Shown here one piece after another: positions 12,684 to 25,344 of a stretch of DNA of 64,000 nt (positions are counted from its first letter, which is position 1; each line of letters opens with the position of its first letter). The notes below the pieces were generated by a model. It saw nothing but the letters and a program-made list of their open reading frames with translations. It did not search any database and was not told where the DNA came from. The translations under genes were made by a program, and so were the position numbers. Origin of the DNA: Pleurotus djamor. Taxonomy: Eukaryota > Basidiomycota > Agaricomycetes > Agaricales > Pleurotaceae. The stretch is taken from NCBI GenBank assembly GCA_029747585.1, contig JAPEVF010000001.1, positions 132,864 to 196,863 on the forward strand. The letters run 5' to 3'.

Positions 12684-14565
<1,882 letters not shown>

Positions 14566-14632
14566 CGGCCATGAGATGCGTCTAGAGCATACGATATATT
14601 TGTTGAAAAGCGATCGATGACATTGTATTGTA

Positions 14633-16118
14633 TCACGACTTTCTTGATTGATAGAACTCGAAGAAGCGTGATTTGTTTTCCCAGCCCATGCCAGTCCGTT
14701 TCATCTTACCAAGCTGAGCAATCAGCGTAGCGGTTGTCTCCACGAACGCATCATCATTCGTCGAGTCAGGTGCAACCTCGCTAACCATGAACAGCGGCGA
14801 ACTGGGAGAATCAGCTTGGTCGAGCAGGCGGATCGAGACTGTCAGCGGAACTAAGGTCTTCGCAACGGAGAATAAATGTGGAAGCGAGTTTAAGGCGCGC
14901 GACGGGATAGCCAGCGAGAGGCTTGCAGAAAAATCAGTGGGTGGATCACATCTAGGTGAAACTCAAGTGAGCTTGGTGGGCTTCGACGACAGGTATTATT
15001 TCAATTACCTGACACACATGACAAAGACTCCAAAATCTTTGACTGGGACGCGTTGCGAAGGGAAAACATTGGAAAAGCGGAGCAAGCCACGCCCATTGCT
15101 TGTGGTCGACTCTGGGAAAACCACAATGGGGCGATCGGTGGCTCGGCGAAGATCTTCGAACGATATGATCGGTTGACCACTAGCAGATCCGTAGGGAGGG
15201 ACTGCGCCCGTGAGCTTGAGCATTTCGAGCAAGGTCGCTGTGCGAAACCCAAGGAAATTTCCTCGAGGTGTAGTGGTCCGCATGGAGGAGGCTATATTGG
15301 CAGATCCGGTGCCTGTACGCCTACCTGGGGTCCTTGTGACAATACCATCGCTATTGTCAACGGTATGAGGGGGAAGAGGGTCNAAAGACAGGAAGTATAA
15401 ACATGGGATTGAAACTGGAAGTAAAGCAAGCTCAGTCGTGGGTTGAACGTAGTGTCCGAGAGACTCACCGAGCGGCCAACCAAAGGATCTCCACCCAAGA
15501 TACCCAGTTCGAGACGATGAGGTCTCCTGCCTTCGGCTGCCAATTTTGTGCAGTTTGGATTCCTCTCCTATGATATAAATATATTTCAGCATTGGTGTAG
15601 ATAGCCTCAGTAAGAACATACCCGCGCTTTCGGGATACATGGTCCACAGGGATCCAAAAGATACCCAAGACGAAGAGTGCACTCCGTGTCAGGATAGACG
15701 TCAAGAACCACGTCGCATATCGGTAAAGGGGTTGTATGGGACGCTATGTGTTGTGCGTGCGTTATTTTTTTCGAGAAAATCAGAGCAAAAGGTGATGCAA
15801 GTTGACCGTACCAGGATCGTGCACAAGCCTTGAACGAGGAGGGCGTACACCGCCAGCAATAGTACGAGTATCACTGATCGAACGATAGCCACAAGAAGGG
15901 TCAGAGGCAGTAAAGCACGGGCTAGTATGGTTGAACTAGATGGCGGAACTGGGGGCAGAAATGGCTGAGACCGAAGAGGATTATGAGACGGGGTCACGCC
16001 AGTCGCGAAGGTATTGACTGCACCTGAATGCCAGTTCCAGGATCCTATGACAGAGTCAGCGTTGACCAGTTGTTAGGAGCCGCAGAGACTCAACTCGGAA
16101 TGCACTGAACTTTTCCAT
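14633..16118 (-). CDS. LOA1/VPS66-like lysophosphatidate acyltransferase
   Basis: Membrane-bound acyltransferase resembling yeast Loa1 (Vps66), which makes phosphatidic acid at lipid droplets and ER. Exon 1 gives MEKFSAFR. After an intron comes DPGTGIQ, and a further intron leads to PFLPPVPPSSSTILARALLP and a strongly hydrophobic segment (LTLLVAIVRSVILVLLLAVY). Downstream are AGDLIVSNWVSWVEILWLAA, RFNPMFILPVF, the Arg/Gly-rich TPGRRTGTGSA and RPIVVFPE. The C-terminus ends ENKSRFFEFYQSRKS. An N at 15383 disrupts the frame between ILPVF and DPLPPHT; dropping it joins them. A classical HX4D motif was not seen, which is compatible with the divergent Loa1 group. Divergent from TVP38 (111 bp). Confidence 0.85.
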
Positions 16119-16229
16119 AACTTTGGGATGTGGTGGTCGTCAGCGTCAGCAAAACGCGTCCGGGAGGCACGTGAGCGGAAACACGAGCGGTACTCGAAAT
16201 AGGAGCGCTGCGCGGAATCCTTCCAAACC

Positions 16230-17474
16230 ATGATCACATACTTTCGGTCCTATCTCAATTTCACAAGAAAGTATGGTATTTTGACATTCAAGCAATACCA
16301 ATCTCTTCATATCCGTAACAAGGTCTGTCCTTGTTGAAGCTGACGGCATACTCGTTGCTGACACCTTTCCCAGGCCTTGATATGGTTGCTAATAGCATTC
16401 TACTTTGGTCTCGCCACTGCTATCATCGTCGTGACGCCCAGCAAAATTGCTCAGTTTCTCTATGACAAGGCTACGTTGCTGGCGTCGAACCCATTCGGTT
16501 GGCTTGTGCTCTTTTCCGCATTGGGTCGGTCCTCGTCTTCTACTCGAGCGCAGCTACGTATCCTTACTAAATGGCCAACCATCCAGTTTTGGTGTCCTTC
16601 CCCCCTATGATAGGTCATACGACGCTTGTGACACTATGTGGCTTTGCATATGGGATGAAAGGATTTTATATTGCCGCGTCTGCTTCCGTCTTCGGCTCTG
16701 CATTGGTGTTCAGTGTCCTGCGGCTGCTATTTAGCAAACGGCTTCGTCAGTGGTCGAGCAAGAATGCAAAATGGCAGGCCCTCGAGTCAGTCGTAGTAAG
16801 CACCCCTTCCACGCGGTTCATCTCGTCAACATCCTTGTTCACACCATGTGCGCAGAGCGCTAAAGGTCTTCCATTGATCATCCTTGTTAGAGTTTCGCCG
16901 TTCCCTCCATGGGTGTATGCCAACTCTCTATTTGCTGTAAGCCCCTTCCGCAGAGAATGGTTTATTACGTCCTGACATCTCTCCAGTCTGTCGAAGCCGT
17001 TGCACTTTGGCAATTTGTCGTGGCGACCTTGTTTATATTTCCCAAGTTGGCATTGCATGTCTTCATTGGCTCCCGCATCGCCCCATTCGCTGATGGAGAT
17101 CAACGTGGGCACATGGACACTCGTCAGTTTCCCTCTTCCATCCTTAGCTCAGTCACTCATGACAAATTTACGCATCTGAATAGAGACCAAGTGGATAAAC
17201 AGTCTCGTCATTATTGGTGGCATTGTAATTGCTTTCGGTGCAAGCTGGTAAGCAACTAGCTACAGCGCGATGCTATCGAGATGTTCACTCGAAAAATAGG
17301 GCCGTATTCACCCTTGTGCAAAGCCATATCCGTCACCTTGATGGAATATCCCCAGAGACAGATGAACTCGCCGCCGAAGCTCTCGAGGATTACGACGAAG
17401 AGGCACCATTACTCGGGCCTCAATCATCAAACGACACAGATGACCGAGCAAATACAGGGCGAGGTACAGTGTAG
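16230..17474 (+). CDS. TVP38: TVP38/TMEM64-family Golgi membrane protein
   Basis: Polytopic protein of the SNARE-associated/VTT (DedA-like) family, in yeast found in Tlg2-containing Golgi vesicles. The assembled protein begins MITYFRSYLNFTRKYGILTF, then membrane segments ALIWLLIAFYFGLATAIIVV and FPPMIGHTTLVTLCGFAYGM, the FYIAASASVFGSALVFSVLR segment, and the family core KGLPLIILVRVSPFPPWVYA. The C-terminal tail is acidic (DYDEEAPLLGPQSSNDTDD) and ends at 17474. At least five introns. The start at 16230 is the first ATG in frame downstream of a stop; an upstream exon is not excluded. Confidence 0.88.
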
Positions 17475-17520
17475 AATATCCCGGTACACGGACATTGACA
17501 AACTGGTGTATGGTATATTT

Positions 17521-18820
17521 CTAATAATAATGTAGAAAGAGAAGTGACAAGCTGGCTCCAACTAGAAAGAGCAGAATGAACAGCCGGCTATCCTTCGCCC
17601 GACGTTTTGCTTCCCGAAGCTGTTCGTTACCCTTCTCCACCATGGCCGTCGTAGCCATTGCGTCCTCGTATAGCTGATCCGTTAACTCCGTCTGTCGCGT
17701 TAGATGTGTGACCAGCTCCATCTGCAACGCGCTAATGTCCATTAATCGGGATTCAGCCTGCTGAACCGACTCCAAGGTATTTTGGGCACTTTGAAGAATG
17801 TTGGCATTCTCAGTTTCGAATTGCATGATCTGCGAAGCCGAGAGTTCGAATTCGTCGTCATCATCTTCTGAGAGGAAGGGAGTATCGTTGGATACGGCGT
17901 AAGGAGATGCTGGTGCATCCCCGGTCGACGACGTGCCAATTGTCGCTGCTATGAGACTTGATGACGCATTGCTGAGCCAGTTCCCCTCATTTTTCGAACC
18001 AGACGGCACTGAATGTTCGCCCGTACCTAAGCTCAGGAGGGAGGCTTCCTTTGCAGCTCCTGAGCCGAGCGTTCGCGTCCTTTCAGACTGACGTTTGACC
18101 CGTTCCTCCTGCAGTTCCTTTTGCAGTTGGCTAGCCTCAGTTAGCCGCCTGTTCAGATACCACGTAATACTAGCATGGTGGGCAGCGAGGAACTCTGAAG
18201 ATGCAGTTTCTGCTGTCTGACGCAGTCGCGCTGGCAGTAGGCGTGTGAGAGGGTTGACCCGGCTGGCAGCAATTTCAGAACGTCCTATTATATCGCGTGG
18301 AGTGTATTAGATTTCGCGCACTCTGGAGCGAAGAGGTTCATATATATCAACGTACGTTTCTCCAGCACCTCCATATCCTTTACTCGGTCGGCACACCGAG
18401 TGAGGATGACGCGTGCCTGGACGTCAATTTGATCCCGCTCCTCGTTGGACAAGTGTCGAATACCAGCAAACAGCTGGTCTGAGTCCGCCGAGCTGAAGTC
18501 GAGAACCCTAGGACTACCACCGCCAAAGGGTGGGCGTGAATCTATGTTCAGGTATGGTTTCCGTATGTTGGCAAGCATGCGAAGTAGTGTATTAATGTGT
18601 CCAAGCTGTTACAGTGTCTCAGCCCTTCAAGAGGTGTAAAGCCACGGTGCGTAGGTCTTACAATTACATACGCCTCTTTCATGTAGTGCGTGGTAATGTC
18701 GGCATCCTTGTTCTCCTCGCGCTTTCGTAGTTTACGTGCCTTCGTGCGTGTCACGGTGGGTTCTTCACGTTTGAGGAGGCCTTTCAATTCGTGAGTTCGG
18801 TCGGAGAAGGACATGGTCAT
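17521..18820 (-). CDS. SEC20: SEC20 SNARE-like ER-Golgi retrieval protein
   Basis: t-SNARE of the ER acting in retrograde Golgi-to-ER traffic with Ufe1, Use1 and Tip20. N-terminus MTMSFSDRTHELKGLLKREE; the middle contains helical, charged segments (DQIDVQARVILTRCADRVKD). The C-terminus is the Sec20 domain: a coiled coil (NILQSAQNTLESVQQAESRL through LYEDAMATTAMVEKGNEQLR) followed by one C-terminal transmembrane anchor (LFILLFLVGASLSLLFLHYY). Three or so introns. An in-frame ATG two codons downstream (MSFSD) could be the real start. It converges with TVP38 (46 bp), placing two Golgi/ER traffic genes side by side. Confidence 0.88.
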
Positions 18821-19317
18821 AAAGAAGTTCAGCCTTCGCGAAGGTGTACAGGTAGGTGAGGCGAGGGCTGAGAATAATGATATAAATGTTGTGGCAGCGT
18901 CGTGCGCCACGACTCTCCCTGAGCCACGTGCGGCGGACTCGCCCTATAAAAGCTTGGCAAAAGCGCAAATTTCTCTTTCTCGTCACCACCATGCCTCACT
19001 TTACAGTCCAATTGGGTCTTATTCACCCAATCGGATCGGGTGCTTTGAAGAAGGTTGGTGATAGAACATTGTTGTCCTTGTTTGAGGTGGATGGTGTTTT
19101 TCCTACCGTCGTCTGCCATAGTTTGTGACTTACAATCGTAGCTTGTTTCTCTATTTCAATGCATCTAATCTACATAGCACTTACCACTTGTCTATTCAAC
19201 TCAAATGACAATAAGTCTACACCCTAATTCGCGTGCTCTACCACCCTGAAGCTGCCGGAGTCGTATCCTCCGAAGGTATCTCTCATTGTGGCAACAGTTG
19301 AACCCCCTTCTGGCTGA
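18821..19317. other. Intergenic with TATA box and possible 45-codon ORF
   Basis: About 500 bp between the SEC20 start (-) and the F-box gene end (-). On the + strand there is a TATA-like TATAAAAG at 18945-18952, then CACC-ATG at 18991 opening a 45-codon frame ending TGA at 19126-19128 (product begins MPHFTVQLGLIHPIGSGALK). I do not recognise the product. It may be a small gene, the first exon of one, or chance. Confidence 0.3.
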
Positions 19318-20839
19318 TTACAGTCCTTCAGTGTTTGGCGGTGGATAACTTGATAACTGAAGACACTTNACAGCAAAAATCACTGGGGTCGTTGGTCAGA
19401 CGACATACGGTTATCATAGCCAATGCCATCACATCTTGATCTCCAACGAGTGAACAGTGGATCAGTGTTATTTGCTCAATACGTCTCAGTCCCGGCCGCT
19501 GGGACATAACCCGCTTCTCATCCTCACCAGACAGTGTCTCCTCCTCATTCGTCTTTGACAAGCGGGTCTGAACCAAGGAGACCAACGCCTTTCCCGTCAC
19601 TTGTGAGCACCATCTTAGATCGATCTTGGATAACCTGGGGCAGAACGCATCTGGCCCGGAGAGCAGTTGAATGGCCTCGTCCGTGATATCGATGTCGTGA
19701 AGACACAGCTCCACCAGTTGCGATAAGTTTGAAAGGTATGTTAGGATATCTTCCGAGGGCAAAGGGAGGTTATACAGTTCCAGGATCTCCACCGGAAGAC
19801 CTCGCGCGAAGAAAGTACGTATGCACTCTAGTTCGTGCGCTATGTCCCCAGGGTCGTCGACGGGGAGGGGAGAAACATGGCGCAAATGGACACGGCGGAG
19901 GTTTGGGACGGTGAGATAATTCAATAGTCCGAGAGAGTATATCTCCCCAACTATGCTGANGGATGCTTAAATGAGGCAATTCTACCGGCGTCGCCTCCAA
20001 GCCACCGCTAAAACTGCTCAGCACATGACTCGACGTCAGAGCGAGCTTGGTGAGCGACGGGAGGTGGGTAAGAAGTGCGAGGACTTCATTATAATAAGGG
20101 CTTGGGTTAACTGGATATGTCGTGATCAGGGTCAACGAAGTTAGATGTTCAGGCAGCAACTGGGGATGAGGGATATAATCGACGAGGGTAAGAACGGCTA
20201 GTCGATGAGCATGCTGAAACACAGACGGAGGCTCCGCTGGTGGTTCCCCGAACGGNCCCCCCTCCATGGGCGTAGTGGACTCTGATGGATAGATGGGAGA
20301 GTTGGGGAAACGTATGACCGTCAAGACAGGCTAGAATGGGCCCAATGTCTGTTGGGGCATCGGTGTCAAGAACCAATGACTCCCATTGGGGGGCTCGTCG
20401 CATCACTAGCTGCATCACGTCGGCGAACTGAGGTGAATGACTGAACCTTAGCAAGAGGGAGANGGGGGGAATGCCGCGCGCGTTTCAAGCAGAAGTCCAC
20501 CCTCCGGTAGAGATTGTTCTCGAGACGTGGGTCAACAATGATGTTGGACCACAGTGTGGGAGACAAGGCTGCCTTCCTCCATTCAGTGCACACTTGAGAT
20601 GTGATGACGGGTGTGCGATGATAGCCAAGATCAATGCAAAGCTGAAAGATAACTGTCAGGATTTCGGGCGGCAGACGACGAGCCAGAGTAATCAATCCTT
20701 GGTAGTATTTGATAGCAGACAGATGGTAGGCGCGTTTTGAGTGCAACAAAGCGACACGATGGAGCAGACCCTTGGTTTGCCTTTCAATGTCGGCGACAGC
20801 GGCCTGGTGGTACGGTATGATGTGTGATGGTTCAGGCAT
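19318..20839 (-). CDS. F-box/leucine-rich-repeat-like protein
   Basis: Member of the large basidiomycete F-box-like family, presumed substrate receptors of SCF ubiquitin ligases. N-terminus MPEPSHIIPYHQAAVADIER with a short helical lead (LLHRVALLHSKRAYHLSAIK). It is followed by an F-box-like stretch LARRLPPEILTVIFQLCIDL and VCTEWRKAALSPTLWSNIIV, then LRR-like segments (PEHLTSLTLITTYP, LVELCLHDIDITDEAIQLL, CPRLSKIDLRWCSQVTG). No introns are needed over most of it. Three Ns (20463, 20256, 19960) each break the frame, and removing each one gives a single continuous frame across all LRR segments. A fourth N (19369) lies near the end, so the stop (19318 if that N is also spurious) is less certain. 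Confidence 0.8.
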
Positions 20840-21112
20840 AGGTCCTTATTTGGACTTGTTGGCGCAATCCTTCCTGTTCTTGAACATCCATCACGCTCAC
20901 TTCAGGTAAATTATTTCTCCAAGTCTCAGTTGCTTCGGCCTTGAAGATGACTCAGAGTGGAATCTGCGATTGACCCGCCATCCCGTCGATACGCAGAGGG
21001 TCAATATGCAGACAGACATGGTTCTAGATACTGCTGAAACGCGCTCTTTTTTCCATTTCGCATCTCACCGTACTAATCACTGCGACACGAATGTATCAGG
21101 CAGCCAACTGTA

Positions 21113-22183
21113 ATGGATCCACGAAGGGCACGCGACCCACGTCTTGCTCGCGCAGATCCTCGGGTCCAGCGTGCACAACCCTCTCCGCCTGTTTCAACCA
21201 CACCACTTCCTCCCGTTTCTTCAACCACGCCGTCGTGGTCAGAAAACGGTGCATCTGCTCCAGCATCTTCATCATATCAGCAACCGCAGCAACCCTTTCA
21301 AAGCCAAACTCACTCCTTTGATCAAGCACCCCCCGCGTATAAACAACGTCCCCTTTTCTGCGTTGTCTGTGCGAGCAACCAGGTGCGTCTGACGCCATCA
21401 GTCTCCTGCCGGAGCACATTCACAATACCGCCGCAGAATCGATCAATGGAGGGCCACCACGTACTAGCGTGAGTCGACCTATTTTTGCCCGACAGGGACG
21501 GAATTACACATTGTCGCCAAAAAGTAAAGCTGGATATCGCGTCATATCCTCTGGCACAGGTTCGGCCGTTAGACTCCCGGGACCGTCGATCGACAAACCA
21601 AATATTTATCAGTTCGGGACCCCTTACAACACCATCTACGAAGAACTCAGCAGTAAGGATGCTCGTCTGTACGTGCCGATCAGTGCAAATGTAACTCTAT
21701 TTGACCAAAATAACAGGTATACTGCAAATGGCTTGTTACAGATGCTCGACCGTAACAGACGGATAAAGTCAGCGCCTGAGCGGTGGCAGGATAGCAGAAC
21801 TGTGGCTGACATAGTGATTACCTGTGAAGAACGATGTTTTGATGCTGTTTGTGATGGTTCGTTTCTCCTTGCCTCGACATATATCCGAACATCATATCCG
21901 TTACTTTAGACTTATTGACCCGAGGTGGGGACTTGCATAAGCCCGTTCACATCATCAACCTGGAAATCAAGGACAATCATGAGGAAGCGTTAATTGCGGG
22001 CAAAGCCATCCTTGATCTGGCTGCGGCTGTATGTAAAACTCAAACGTGATGCTCGAGCGTGTCGGACTAACCATTGCTCAGCTTGAAGCCTCTGATGACA
22101 TTGATGAAGACATAGACAATATCTTGCAAACTCAGCAGGAGAAGCACCCTCATAACCTCCTTCATGCCGTAGCTTTTTACTGA
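21113..22183 (+). CDS. SSU72: SSU72 RNA polymerase II CTD phosphatase
   Basis: Removes Ser5 (and Ser7) phosphates from the Pol II C-terminal domain and works in the cleavage/polyadenylation factor. After a Pro/Ser/Gln-rich N-terminal extension of about 80 residues ([20 protein letters not shown] onward), the enzyme begins [10 protein letters not shown]. The next exon continues [11 protein letters not shown], forming the C-x5-R active site (CASNQNR), so the first intron splits the catalytic loop. Then [60 protein letters not shown] and [19 protein letters not shown]. The last exon ends [10 protein letters not shown]. Five introns, all with good splice sites. Confidence 0.95.
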
Positions 22184-22552
22184 ATTCATCATTTGATATC
22201 ATTGGCCCACTGGCCCAAGCTCAAACCACTCTTACGAAGGATGATGTTGCGACGCGTTCGGTTGTAAGGACGGTGCTCTACTGACGTGACGCCAAATGGT
22301 AGTTCGGATGTGACAGCGATATGATATTGATGCCAGCTAGATATATTAGTGCTATGGAGGAATGGTCGCGTTGCGGTGCTGCTTCACGCCTCAACGAACT
22401 TAAGTCCGAGTTGTTGTGATCAATGACATGGAGCGGCTGAGGAATCGGTGTAAGTGGTGGCGGTGCTCGGTGTTTGTACATGCCATGCCAAACAATGATT
22501 CTGGGATCGAGTCGACGCGCGTCGGCGCACAGGCTAATTAACGACCTTGATC
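22184..22552. other. Intergenic, SSU72 3' / proteasome alpha-2 5'
   Basis: 369 bp between two + strand genes. I see no coding sequence or clear core promoter motif. It presumably contains the SSU72 3' end and the proteasome gene promoter. Confidence 0.4.
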
Positions 22553-23543
22553 ATGGCCAACGCTGGCGGCGGTGCTTACAGGTTCGCCTCCATCATTCTC
22601 AACAGCGACAAGCCTAACGTTTCCCCAGTTTCTCCCTCACGACATTCTCGCCAAGCGGTAAGCTTGTCCAGATCGAACACGCGTTGGCTGCAGTATCGCA
22701 AGGGACAACAAGTTTGGGCATAAAGGGTGCGCACATCGTCTGCGACGTCGGATGCAGAATGCTCAGTCTTCATAGCTTCCAATGGAATCGTGATTGCGAC
22801 AGAGAAGAAGTCGTCCTCGATCTTGATCGACGACTCTATGCTGGATAAAGTCGCGGTGGTGTGTCCCAATATCGGGATCGTCTACTCTGGGATGGGACCA
22901 GACTTCCGGATACTGATCGCAAGGGCTCGAAAGAGCGCACAAGCATACTGGAAGATATACGGCGAATACCCTCCGACGCGCGTCCTCACCCAAGAGCTAG
23001 CGACAATCATGCAGAAAGCTACCCAGTCTGGGTAAAGTATTGATGATTTATTACCTCTGGTTGCCACTCTTAATTTCCAAACTCCAGGGGGGTTCGACCG
23101 TACGGCGTATCACTCCTCGTTGCTGGGTGGGACATCAACCGTGGTCCGACGTTATACCAGGTAGATCCTTCTGGTTCCTTTTGGGCATGGAAAGCCAGTG
23201 CGATCGGCAAGAACATGGTCAATGCAAAGACGTTCCTGGAGAAGCGGTGGGTATGATCCATGATGTCAATAGACAGATTGTCTGATGATATCTATCCAAT
23301 GTCGCATTCTAAAACAGGTACAACGACGACATCAGTTTAGAGGACGCCATCCACACCGCCCTCCTAACACTGAAAGAAGGATTTGAAGGCCAAATGACGG
23401 AGAAGACGATTGAAATTGGTGTCGTCACCGTGCCGACAAACGAAGCGTTAGAGGCGGGGAAGATTGGGGGCGAAACAGGTCGACCTGCCCCGACGTTCCG
23501 AAAGCTGACCGAAGAAGAGGTTAGAGATTATCTCGCATTGTAA
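22553..23543 (+). CDS. PRE8: 20S proteasome subunit alpha-2
   Basis: Alpha-ring subunit of the 20S core (yeast Pre8, human PSMA2). The start MANAGGGAY splices into [20 protein letters not shown], the conserved alpha-subunit N-terminal signature. It continues [68 protein letters not shown] and [20 protein letters not shown], and ends [14 protein letters not shown]. Four introns, about 250 residues, the usual size. No catalytic Thr is expected in an alpha subunit. Confidence 0.96.
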
Positions 23544-24138
23544 TTAGTACATTTGCTGCGTTTTGGTGCGCTTTATCATTCATTGCCTCTGTTCGCTGTC
23601 TTTGTGCTGTCTTTTTTATCGCGCTCGGGATACCTCCTTCGATATTACTTCGTTTTGCAAGAGGGCTTTGGTTGCATCAAGGTCTGGTGACAGTTGGTAC
23701 AGCCAAATTCATCCTTTCATGGAGGTGAATGATGGTACTATGCTTTGGTGATCGTCACTTGTGAGAAATCGGTCCTGTCACCGGACGTGACGAGCGCAAT
23801 TAAGCGTCACCTCGTTCATAGGTACGTCTAAGGTTCACCTCGTTTGACACGATGTTGACCGGTTCGTAGTGGTTCAATGTGCATCTAGCCACGCGGCTGG
23901 ATCGAGATCCTCTTCAGAAACACCCTTTCCGCGTCTTTTTTCCGAAGAGGATATCACCGGTCCTCCTTGGTTACCCAAACTCATAATATTTGCATTAAAT
24001 TCCTCAGATCCACAATTATTATAGGCGTCAATTCGACACACCGCCATATGTCCTGGATGTGCCGGAGGTCCTTTTATATAAGGAGATTATCGTACTTACC
24101 AGTCCTCCATCCCCCTCCCCACTAAATACTCTATCATC
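23544..24138. other. Intergenic, 595 bp, with TATA box
   Basis: Spacer between the proteasome gene and the second Zn2Cys6 gene. The only clear element is a TATA box (TATATAA, 24075-24081) about 58 bp before the downstream ATG. The stretch from 23760 to 23880 repeats short GTGAC/TCACC-like words but no regular repeat. No gene was seen. Confidence 0.45.
24075..24081 (+). promoter_or_regulatory. TATA box of the second Zn2Cys6 gene
   Basis: TATATAA lies 58 bp before the start codon at 24139, with a CT-rich, C-run leader between (24101-24138). This is a typical arrangement for a regulated fungal promoter. Assigned by motif and position only. Confidence 0.5.
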
Positions 24139-24969
24139 ATGTCTTCATCCCCACCAGCAGACTCTCGCCAACCCAGACGCGTCTCGGTCGCCTGTACTTT
24201 TTGTCGCCGTCGCAAAATAAAGGTGATCCCGCCTTCCTCTTCACTTTCACCACCCTCTGACCGTTAGCCCCAGTGCGAGCCCCAAGCCAACTATGACGGC
24301 CGATGCAAAAATTGCTTGGAGAGGCGTCAAGAATGTGTCTTCGTTCCTGTGGACCAAGACGCGTCAATGAACGCGTACCCTCAATTCGCGGACCCTTCGC
24401 TCCACCCATCTTCACCGAATAGTTACGATGTGTACGGCCATGACCCGTACCATTCAAGCAACTGGTCGGCGCAGGGGCAATCCCCGACCAGCCCTGGACA
24501 CCTTCAACCCTCGGGTTTACCTGGATACTCACTCCCAGGGAATAATCAGTACGTAACACGATCTTCAAGGGTCTGTGCATCCGGTATTAAAACTTGTCCC
24601 TCTAGAATCCACCTAAACAATCATTCCCCGGTGGCGTATACAAGCTCCCATCCGCCGTACTCATCACAACCGCAAACTCATTCGATGGGTGGGTACGGCA
24701 ATGCCAACCCGGCGTACCGCTACAGTGGTCCTAACAGCCCACGACCTGAAGGCGGGGGACAAAATGCTGCTTTCTACACCGGTGCTTTGTCTCCGACGTA
24801 CCAACAGAATCCTTCGATGCCCGCCAAGTCAGTCAAATTTACCGCTTTTTGCCAAACACTGCTGATCAGAATGTACCTACATAGCTATTGCAATTGCGTG
24901 GTGGGTTATGCTTGCCAATGCTACCCAGGATACCAATGCCAGTGCCCCAATGCTCGTCCCTCCGCTTGA
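24139..24969 (+). CDS. Zn2Cys6 domain protein with Pro/Ser/Tyr-rich tail
   Basis: Short probable transcription factor. Exon 1 encodes MSSSPPADSRQPRRVSVACT and FCRRRKIK. Splicing to the exon starting TGCGAG gives C-x2-C-x6-C, then nine residues to CKNCLERRQEC: a complete Zn2Cys6 finger. The rest is low complexity, rich in Ser, Pro, Tyr, Gly and Gln (for example SNWSAQGQSPTSPGHLQPSG), with no fungal-specific TF domain visible. Two or three introns. The 3' end is uncertain: after an intron near 24829-24871 the frame ends at 24969 in a Cys/Gln-rich tail, but other splice choices give different tails. Confidence 0.75.
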
Positions 24970-25344
24970 TCATTTCGCATCGTCCTGCTCACTTCGAATT
25001 TCGTGGGCATATATTTATTATTTATTCAGCTCGCCCTTTCTAGTTTCTGGGACGTAGTTTCATGTTGATATAGACCTCATAATTTCGTAATCTCCGAGTC
25101 TGCTTTGTCGTCTATGTATAAGCTCGAGGCTTGACGCCAGACAAATTTTAAAGCTCCCCCAAGATGCACGCAGAAGCTGCGTGGCTGAGAAGACCATTCA
25201 AGCACATGGTAAACATAAATGAAACCCTCGTGGACGAGAGTTAAGTATTGTGAAAGGCACAGGTAATCTTCATACAACTTAGATCCATTGGCGTTATGTG
25301 TACATTTGACCGAGGTCCGAAGCCCGAAGTTGGATAAACAAAAA
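24970..25344. other. Convergent intergenic, 375 bp
   Basis: Lies between the 3' ends of the Zn2Cys6 gene (+) and the aldehyde dehydrogenase gene (-). It has an AT-rich patch at 25008-25025. Nothing else is recognised; it should hold both polyadenylation regions. Confidence 0.4.
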
